Assembly (NCBI GenBank): GCA_013202535.1
Contig: JABMRP010000199.1
Coordinates: forward strand, 1 to 7,395
From: Planctomycetota bacterium
Lineage (GTDB): Bacteria; Planctomycetota; Planctomycetia; Pirellulales; Thermoguttaceae
Direction: 5' to 3'
Length of the DNA stretch: 7,395 bases
Under the pieces are notes generated by a model that ran no database searches, had not been told where the DNA came from, and worked only from the letters and a program-made list of their open reading frames with translations. A program made the position numbers and the translations under genes. Each line of letters opens with the position of its first letter. Positions within the stretch are counted from its first letter, which is position 1. Shown here piece after piece: positions 1-5,400 of this stretch.

Positions 1-1
1 C

Positions 2-1447
2 CGCATCGGCGATCTGGTCATGCCGCCGCACTCGCTCAGCGATTGCCCCTTTCTACAGAAGATGCCGTTCGGCGTGTTCCGCTCGAATGTCTCGGGCCGG
101 TTCATGGAGGTCAACGACACGCTCGTCGAAATGCTGGGCTACGCCGACCGGGACGAATTGCTCGGCATCGATCTGCCCAGCGACCTCTACCGCGATCCCG
201 AGCAGCGCCGGCGAATTTTCGCTTCCCTGGACACCGACTACGCCTCGGTCGAAATCGATTGTAAACGCAAGGACGGCGAGCCGATGACGGCGATGGTCTC
301 GGGCCGTATCCTGCGCGACGCCAACGGCGACATCACCGAGATCGAAGCCGTCGTCCACGACATCACCCGTCAGAAAGAGACGGAAAACCGGCTGCGAGAG
401 TCGGAAGCCCGATGGCGAAGTCTCTTTGAAAACCTGCCCGACTTCGTCATCATGGTCGATACCGAGGCAACGATTCAGTACGCCAACCACCCAACGCCGG
501 GTGGAACCGTTGAGGATCTGGTGGGGAAGAACGGGTTCGGTTCCCTGATCCCCGACCATCAGGTCAGGTGCCGCGAGGCATTCGGTCGCGCCCTGCAAAC
601 CGGCCGGACGCAAGCGGTCGAGGCGCTCGACGTTTTCGGAGTTTGGTGGGCGTGCCGGGTTGTGCCCGTTATCGAGGAAGACACCACGCGAAACGTGATG
701 ATTATCTGTACCGACATTACGGAAACCAAGAATGCGCACGAAGCGCTGAAGAACGAGGAGCACACCCTCCGCCAGATGCTCGATCTGCACGAGCGCGACC
801 GGCGGATGATGGCCTACGAGATCCACGACGGGTTTGCCCAGCAGTTGACCGCGGCCAAGTTCCTCCTCGAAGGCTCCGAGCAAATCAGGGAGACCGCGCC
901 GGCGGAAGCCCGGGAACAGTTTCGGGAGGCCGTACACGCCGTGGGAAACAGCATCATCGAAACGCGGCGGTTGATCGGCGGGCTGCGGCCGCCGGTGCTC
1001 GACGAATTGGGCATCGTGGCGGCCCTCGATTATCTTGTCTGCGAATCCCGTGACCGCGAGCCCCGTGACCGCGATAGCCAGGCAATCGAGTTCGTCCACG
1101 ACGTTCGCTTCGACCGCCTGGCGCCACCGCTGGAAACGGCCCTTTTTCGTGTTGTGCAGGAATCGCTCAACAATGCCTGCCGCTACAGCCACAGCGAACG
1201 GATTCGCATTGAGATCAAACAAACGGACGACCGGGTTCACGTTGAAGTTCGCGACTGGGGCGTGGGTTTCGATCCCGAAACTATCCAGGAGAACCGCTTC
1301 GGATTGCAGGGTATCCGCGAACGAACCCGCCTGCTCGACGGCGACGTCGTCATCGAGTCGGCACCCGGCGAGGGAACCCGGGTGGCGGTGACCCTACCGC
1401 TTGTCGAGTATCATCGAAAAGGCGACCCCTTCTCCAAGGTTGGATAG
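2..1447 (+). CDS. PAS-PAS sensor histidine kinase, NarL/DegS-type (HisKA_3), 5' partial
   Basis: Sensor kinase that should autophosphorylate on His and pass the phosphate to a response regulator. Residues are counted from the Met at base 20, but the frame is open to the window edge and that ATG has no Shine-Dalgarno, so the true start is probably upstream. Two PAS/PAC units are visible: about 13-118 (ending VVHDITRQKE) and 132-237 (ending IICTDITETK). A HisKA_3 phosphoacceptor helix follows, with YEIHDGFAQQL placing the phospho-His at 269 and GGLRPPVLDELG at 320-331. The HATPase domain has an N-box (QESLNNA, N385), a G1 box DWGVG (412-416), a G2 box GLQG (428-431) and PGEGT (449-453), so it looks catalytically intact. 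No membrane segment is seen, suggesting cytosolic sensing of a ligand or redox state by the PAS domains; the stimulus cannot be told. No response regulator lies within the window. A small in-frame duplication sits in the linker before the ATPase domain. Confidence 0.93.
   Translation, partial: RIGDLVMPPHSLSDCPFLQKMPFGVFRSNVSGRFMEVNDTLVEMLGYADRDELLGIDLPSDLYRDPEQRRRIFASLDTDYASVEIDCKRKDGEPMTAMVSGRILRDANGDITEIEAVVHDITRQKETENRLRESEARWRSLFENLPDFVIMVDTEATIQYANHPTPGGTVEDLVGKNGFGSLIPDHQVRCREAFGRALQTGRTQAVEALDVFGVWWACRVVPVIEEDTTRNVMIICTDITETKNAHEALKNEEHTLRQMLDLHERDRRMMAYEIHDGFAQQLTAAKFLLEGSEQIRETAPAEAREQFREAVHAVGNSIIETRRLIGGLRPPVLDELGIVAALDYLVCESRDREPRDRDSQAIEFVHDVRFDRLAPPLETALFRVVQESLNNACRYSHSERIRIEIKQTDDRVHVEVRDWGVGFDPETIQENRFGLQGIRERTRLLDGDVVIESAPGEGTRVAVTLPLVEYHRKGDPFSKVG
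1047..1074 (+). repeat. 13-bp direct repeat, period 15, in kinase linker
   Basis: CCCGTGACCGCGA occurs at 1047-1059 and again at 1062-1074. The 15-bp period keeps the reading frame and gives the charged peptide RDREPRDRD (residues 344-352) between the HisKA_3 domain and the HATPase domain. It looks like a small slippage duplication tolerated in a linker. Confidence 0.7.
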
Positions 1448-1449
1448 CC

Positions 1450-1623
1450 ATGCCATGCTTCGATCCGAAGGAATACGACGGCACCCACGTGTGGATCGGT
1501 TCGCTGCTGATGATCGGCCGGCTGGCGCCCTCGCAGCCCGTATCTGTGGAGATAACGGCTCGGGCAGGCTTTTCGGCGGTTCGCGAAATTAGTCCCGATT
1601 GGGGGGCTGCTGCCATCTTTTGA
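1450..1623 (+). CDS. Possible small hypothetical protein (57 aa)
   Basis: This ORF of 57 residues begins with ATG two bases after the kinase stop (TAG CC ATG), an arrangement typical of translational coupling. A weak AAGG lies 10 bases before the ATG. The peptide begins MPCFDPKEYDGTHVWIG and ends SPDWGAAAIF. By my count, G+C at codon positions 1, 2 and 3 is roughly 61, 53 and 68 percent, a pattern compatible with coding; the first half is more GC3-rich than the second. There is no signal peptide, clear membrane helix or recognisable domain. It could be a real short protein, a decayed gene remnant or chance. I do not recognise a family. Confidence 0.35.
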   Translation: MPCFDPKEYDGTHVWIGSLLMIGRLAPSQPVSVEITARAGFSAVREISPDWGAAAIF

Positions 1624-1665
1624 CAGTGCATCGGTAGAATTCTGGAGCGAATACCTCGCGAGTTG

Positions 1666-1688
1666 GGACAAACCGTCCGATTTTTTTT
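1666..1688 (+). terminator. Possible weak intrinsic terminator after kinase/small ORF
   Basis: A short hairpin GGAC (1666-1669), loop AAACC, GTCC (1675-1678) is followed two bases later by eight T (1681-1688). The T tract is strong but the stem is only 4 bp, so efficiency is doubtful. Its position, 43-65 bases after the end of the small ORF and ahead of the lipoprotein promoter region, fits a terminator for the upstream unit. Confidence 0.35.
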
Positions 1689-1700
1689 CCCGCCATGGTC

Positions 1701-1732
1701 GGGGGCTTGTTTACTTCCGCCCCCAGAGGCGG
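1701..1732 (+). promoter_or_regulatory. Two overlapping, mutually exclusive inverted repeats
   Basis: GGGGGC at 1701-1706 can pair with GCCCCC at 1719-1724 (12-base loop). CCGCC at 1717-1721 can instead pair with GGCGG at 1728-1732 (6-base loop). The two stems share bases 1719-1721 and so cannot form together. They overlap the putative -35 and spacer of the lipoprotein gene. They could be an operator or chance pairing in GC-rich DNA. Confidence 0.25.
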
Positions 1733-1738
1733 TATCCT
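1710..1738 (+). promoter_or_regulatory. Possible sigma70-like promoter for the lipoprotein gene
   Basis: TTTACT (1710-1715, 4/6 match to TTGACA), a 17-base spacer, then TATCCT (1733-1738, 4/6 match to TATAAT). Initiation would fall near 1745, leaving a leader of about 37 bases before the ATG at 1782. The match is moderate and planctomycete promoter consensus is poorly defined, so this is tentative. Confidence 0.3.
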
Positions 1739-1770
1739 AATAGCACCATTCAACCCTGTTTCGAAGCAAG

Positions 1771-1778
1771 GGAGGTGA
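1771..1778 (+). promoter_or_regulatory. Strong Shine-Dalgarno for the repeat lipoprotein
   Basis: GGAGGTGA is a perfect anti-Shine-Dalgarno complement; GGAGG ends 6 bases before the ATG at 1782. It fixes the start codon and argues that the plus-strand frame, not the long antisense frames through the repeat, is the translated one. Confidence 0.85.
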
Positions 1779-1781
1779 AGT

Positions 1782-2336
1782 ATGAGAAGATTTGGATTGT
1801 TCCTTACGTTGCTGGCTGTTGTGATCTTCGTGGGCGGTTGTGGTCCCACGAGCAAGACGACGAAGCCCTCGAAGCCCTCGAGCCCTGGGAAGACGGAGAC
1901 TCCGAAGACTCCCAAGACTCCCAAGACGCCTGAGACGCCTGAGACGCCCGTCGTTCCTGAGACTCCCGTCGTTCCTGAGACTCCCGTCGTTCCTGAGACT
2001 CCCGTCGTTCCTGAGACTCCCGTCGTTCCTGAGACTCCCGTCGTTCCTGAGACGCCCGTCGTCCCTGAGACGCCCGTGGTCCCTGAGACGCCCGAGACTC
2101 CGGTAACTCCGCCCGAGGAAGCGCCGCCCGAGGTCCCTGTGATTCCGGTCCCAGGCGAGGTAATCCCCGAGACGCCCGTGGTCCCCGAGACACCCGTGGT
2201 CCCCGAGACACCGGCAGCCCCCGAGGTAGCCCCTGAGACACCGGCAGTCCCCGAGACACCGGCAGCCCCCGCCGAGGTAGCCCCTGAGACGCCTGCGGCT
2301 CCCGAGACGCCCGAGACGCCCAAGCTCCCCGAGTAG
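1782..2336 (+). CDS. Pro/Thr/Glu/Val-repeat lipoprotein (VVPETP repeats)
   Basis: Predicted lipid-anchored envelope protein of 184 residues. The signal sequence is MRR followed by a hydrophobic core (4-17) and a lipobox VGGC with the lipidated Cys at 20. The mature chain uses only G, P, T, S, K, E, V, A, I and L: there is no aromatic residue, Arg, Asp, Asn, Gln, His or further Cys. A Lys-rich entry (KTPKTPKTP, 41-49) leads to ETPETP, then eight VVPETP units (57-104), a hinge VTPPEEAPPEVPVIPVPGE (108-126) and a second, more diverged block of PETP repeats with AAPEVAPETPA variants. Such a sequence cannot form a globular core; it should be an extended polyproline-like rod or flexible spacer, recalling the Pro/Glu/Lys spacer of TonB, though no TonB C-terminal domain is present. 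The start is set by a perfect Shine-Dalgarno. An intrinsic terminator lies about 90 bases downstream. The binding partner is unknown; a spacer or surface/periplasmic tether is inferred. Confidence 0.85.
   Translation: MRRFGLFLTLLAVVIFVGGCGPTSKTTKPSKPSSPGKTETPKTPKTPKTPETPETPVVPETPVVPETPVVPETPVVPETPVVPETPVVPETPVVPETPVVPETPETPVTPPEEAPPEVPVIPVPGEVIPETPVVPETPVVPETPAAPEVAPETPAVPETPAAPAEVAPETPAAPETPETPKLPE
1950..2093 (+). repeat. Eight tandem 18-bp units encoding VVPETP
   Basis: The unit is GTCGTTCCTGAGACTCCC. Units 1-5 are identical, unit 6 differs at one base (ACT to ACG), unit 7 at two and unit 8 at three. The gradient of synonymous changes toward the 3' side suggests that the 5' copies arose by recent slippage or unequal recombination. 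Copy number is likely to vary between strains. Confidence 0.95.
2160..2321 (+). repeat. Diverged second PETP repeat block
   Basis: Residues 127-180 repeat the same VVPETP theme with different codons (CCC GAG ACA rather than CCT GAG ACT) and Ala substitutions. A higher-order imperfect duplication is visible: AAPEVAPETPA (from 2211) and AAPAEVAPETPA (from 2259), the second with one extra GCC codon. The block looks older than the 1950-2093 array. Confidence 0.75.
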
Positions 2337-2425
2337 CCTGCGGAGTAATCTGGCCGGGAATGTGTACCGCTGCTTCGCGGGTTTTCCGCGGAACACGCGC
2401 ATAGTCCACGGGATACGGCAAACGG

Positions 2426-2462
2426 AAGGGAGAGAGACCCCTGGCGGCCTCTCTCCCTTTTT
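2426..2462 (+). terminator. Intrinsic terminator between convergent genes
   Basis: AAGGGAGAGAG (2426-2436) pairs perfectly over 11 bp with CTCTCTCCCTT (2449-2459) across a 12-base loop and runs into five T (2458-2462). It serves the plus-strand lipoprotein gene. Read from the minus strand, the same stem is followed by a poorer T-containing tail (CCGTTT), so it may also help stop transcription of the large minus-strand gene, whose stop codon lies 24 bases away. Confidence 0.85.
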
Positions 2463-2485
2463 CGTTGCGCCGATCTCCCAGCTTC

Positions 2486-5400
2486 TCACTTCGCGTCGAG
2501 TTCATACTCGACAATCAACTCCGGCGGCGAACCACTCTGGCGCGAGCGGTAATCAACGCCGTCACAACCGGTTGGGTCGATGACCAGATTGAGTTCCTTC
2601 TTGCCGGTCAGGTCGATCGATAACGGGCACTCGACGATCTGCCGCTCGGTGACCCGGCCCAGACGACCAATCTCCTCCCCCGGCTTCGGGTGTGAGTTGT
2701 AGGTTGTCGCCTTTTCCGACCAGGAGTCATCGGTCAGGCAGACTCTTCCTGAGTCGCCCGTCGGATTGCCCGCGTTGTGGATGCGAAGCGTGGCGGACAA
2801 CGGTTTTCCCGGCACATCGATCCGGAACCGAAGATACGCCAGGGCATGATCGTGGTCTCCCAACCGTCGATCACCGCCATCGATCAGAAGTATGGCAGCG
2901 GTTCCCTTGTTCAGCGTGGGATAGCGCTGATGGACGTACGTGTCTTGAACCGGGTGCAGCACCGCGCGGCCTCGCCGCCCAAGATGTTCCACCGCGGCGC
3001 TCTGCTGCTGGTCGATGGTTCCGTCGGCATTTACCAGTTTGACGACGATTTCATAGTCTCCGGCCGGAGTACCCGGACCGGCGGTCACCTCGACGGGCAA
3101 GGTCGTGCGTTGTCCGCTGGGCAACACGATGGGCGCCGCCGGGGGAGTCACTTCAAAGCCTTTCGGGGCAACGATTTGCAGCGTTCCGCGGAACGGTTCT
3201 TCCCGCAGATTGGTCAATTGCAGCGTCTGCGTTTTCTTCGGCTCCAGATTGCTCAGTAGATAACCGTCCAACGAACAGCCGAGCGTGAGGACCCGCTGGC
3301 GAACGACTTCGACGGCCTGTAAGATCGGCATTTCATCGGCCGCCGGTCGGGCCGTCTTGGGGACCAATTCCACGACGAGCTTGTCGGTCACCTCGATTTC
3401 GTCGAACTGCTTCCATACGGCCCGGTCGCTTCCGCCCGCCGCGGCGGCAATATCAAAATTCTCCAGCACGACCTTGCCCTGGAGCTTGACGTCAAACACC
3501 CGGCGGCCCGGTTGGCCATGGTCGGGATCGGCAAATCCGAGCCGCACGCGATACATCGCCGTGCCGTCGGAGGGGCCCAAGAGCGGAATCTCGCACTTCG
3601 CCAGTCCCGACGCGGCCGAGGTAAACAGCCACGGGTTGTCGGTCCCGGCGACTTGCGTGTAGGAGGAGCTTCGCGCGACGTACTTCCCCCCGGCACGGAA
3701 TGCGGCGCCCACGGGGAACTGCAACACCAGCGATCCGCTGGGCCGTGGGTAACCCAGCCACAGGTTTCCTTCGGTGTCGCTACGGTCGCCCGACGCTCCG
3801 AAGTTGATCCCCAGCCGGCTAACCGGTGTCATCTCCCCCACCGCACTGTAATAGGAAAAACCCTTCTCGGTTTCGGCCGGTTTGAAGACGACGGTACACA
3901 TGGTAGGAAAGGGACACATGCAGCCGGCACTGGCCTCGGGCATGGCCAACACACCGGCGGTGGGGATGAAATTGATCCAACACCCGGGCCGTTGGGCGCC
4001 GAAATGCCGCGTGCCGTCGTCGCGCAACAGATCGTAAACCCCCAAGTTGTAGGAGCGGAAGAACAGACAATTGGGCGACCCGATGGGCAGGCCGCAGTGA
4101 TGGCCCGGCCGCGCATACTGCCAGCGATCGGTCTGGCCGGTCACCGGATGAACCCGTGTGCGCGGTTCGCCCGTGTGCAGGTCGAACGCCCACGGCTCGG
4201 CGTGTAGCGTATCGCCGATAATCAACGGGCGAACGCGATAACCGACGGGCTTCGACCAAAGAAACGAGCCGTCGTCGGTCGCAATCGCGGTAACCCTGCG
4301 GGAGGCAAATTCCCCGGCGAAGAACTGCCGCCAGTAGTGGCCGTCCAGATACACTCCGAACAGGGTCAACACGCCGTCGGCGGCCATGGACGAGAGCGTG
4401 CCGCCGCCGCAATGGGTCAGATCGAGGGGCACTTGCCAGGCGGGCTTTCCCGTCTTCGTGTCCAGCGCGACGACCATTCGCACGTCGGCCTTGGCCAGCG
4501 CCGCTTCGGCCGCGGTTTGCTCGTCGGGCGGCAACTGGGCGATCCGCTTGCGCTGGGCTTCGATCGCTTGGGCTCGCTGCTCGGGCGTAACGGCCGTGTC
4601 GACGAAGAAGATCCGCCCCCCGCTCACTGCGATCGAGTTGTGCCCGATGCTCTTGCCCTGGTAGGTCCAAACGATCTGGCCGGTGGCCAACTCCACGGCA
4701 AACAACTGGCCGCTGGCGGTGCCGCTGGCCGAGGCGCTGCCGAAGAGCAGCCCGTCGTCGCAGGCGATGTAACCCCAGCGGCGCGAGGCTGCCGAAGACA
4801 CGGTCGAGTCGGCGGCGGGTGGTAGCGAGTAGGTGGCCGCGGTTTCTCCCGTGGCGGGGTCAAGCCGCAGACACTTCCCACCGGCCGCAATCAGCAATCC
4901 CTCGTCGCACAGCGCCAGATTGCTCCCGTCGTGGCTGGCACTGACGCGGATCGCGCCGGGGATTTCCCGTTGCCAGAGCAGCAGGCCGTTGTATACGTCG
5001 TAGGCCATGACCACCTGCTCGCCTTGCACGAAAATCCGGCCGTCGGCGGCCAGCGGACCGGCCGCCCGACGGTGACGGTTGACCATCCGCGTCGGTCCCG
5101 GGTTGCCGAACCAGAGCACGCCCAACGGACATTTCACGAGCTGGTCGTCGCCACAGGCCGTGTTGGCCGCGTTGGCGTAGAGGTGGGTCCAACTTCCACC
5201 GCCGGGCAACGGCCCGCGAACGATCTTCTCCCAGCAGCCGTCGCCGGCCACTTGCGTTTCCTCGGTCAACGGCAACTTGGCCAGTTCGCGTTTCAAGACA
5301 GCCCGATCCAGCGGTTTGACATCCTCTGCCCGCTGGGCCGGTTGCCCGATCATCAGCGTGCCACCGACCGGTTTGAGCATCCGCGCCACTTCGGCCGTCA

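Noticed and set aside
53..1240. Long minus-strand open frame (395 codons) opposite the kinase
   Set aside because: It lies wholly antisense to a gene with clear PAS, HisKA_3 and HATPase motifs. High third-position G+C keeps antisense frames open; no domain or Shine-Dalgarno was seen.
2376..2390. Hairpin CGCGG-GTTTT-CCGCG after the lipoprotein stop
   Set aside because: A 5-bp stem with no following T tract, and the much stronger hairpin at 2426-2462 explains termination. Probably incidental.
1737..2514. Two further minus-strand open frames through the PETP repeat (250 and 236 codons, Arg/Leu/Gly- and Ser/Arg/Glu-rich)
   Set aside because: They are low-complexity readings of the same 18-bp units, and they overlap the convergent terminator and the 3' end of the propeller gene. 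The plus-strand frame has the lipobox and perfect Shine-Dalgarno.
3512..4207. Plus-strand open frame of 231 codons inside the propeller gene
   Set aside because: It is antisense to the Cys-cluster and malectin-like region of a well-supported protein. The composition is Arg/Gly/His-rich without motifs, so it is a shadow of GC-rich coding DNA.
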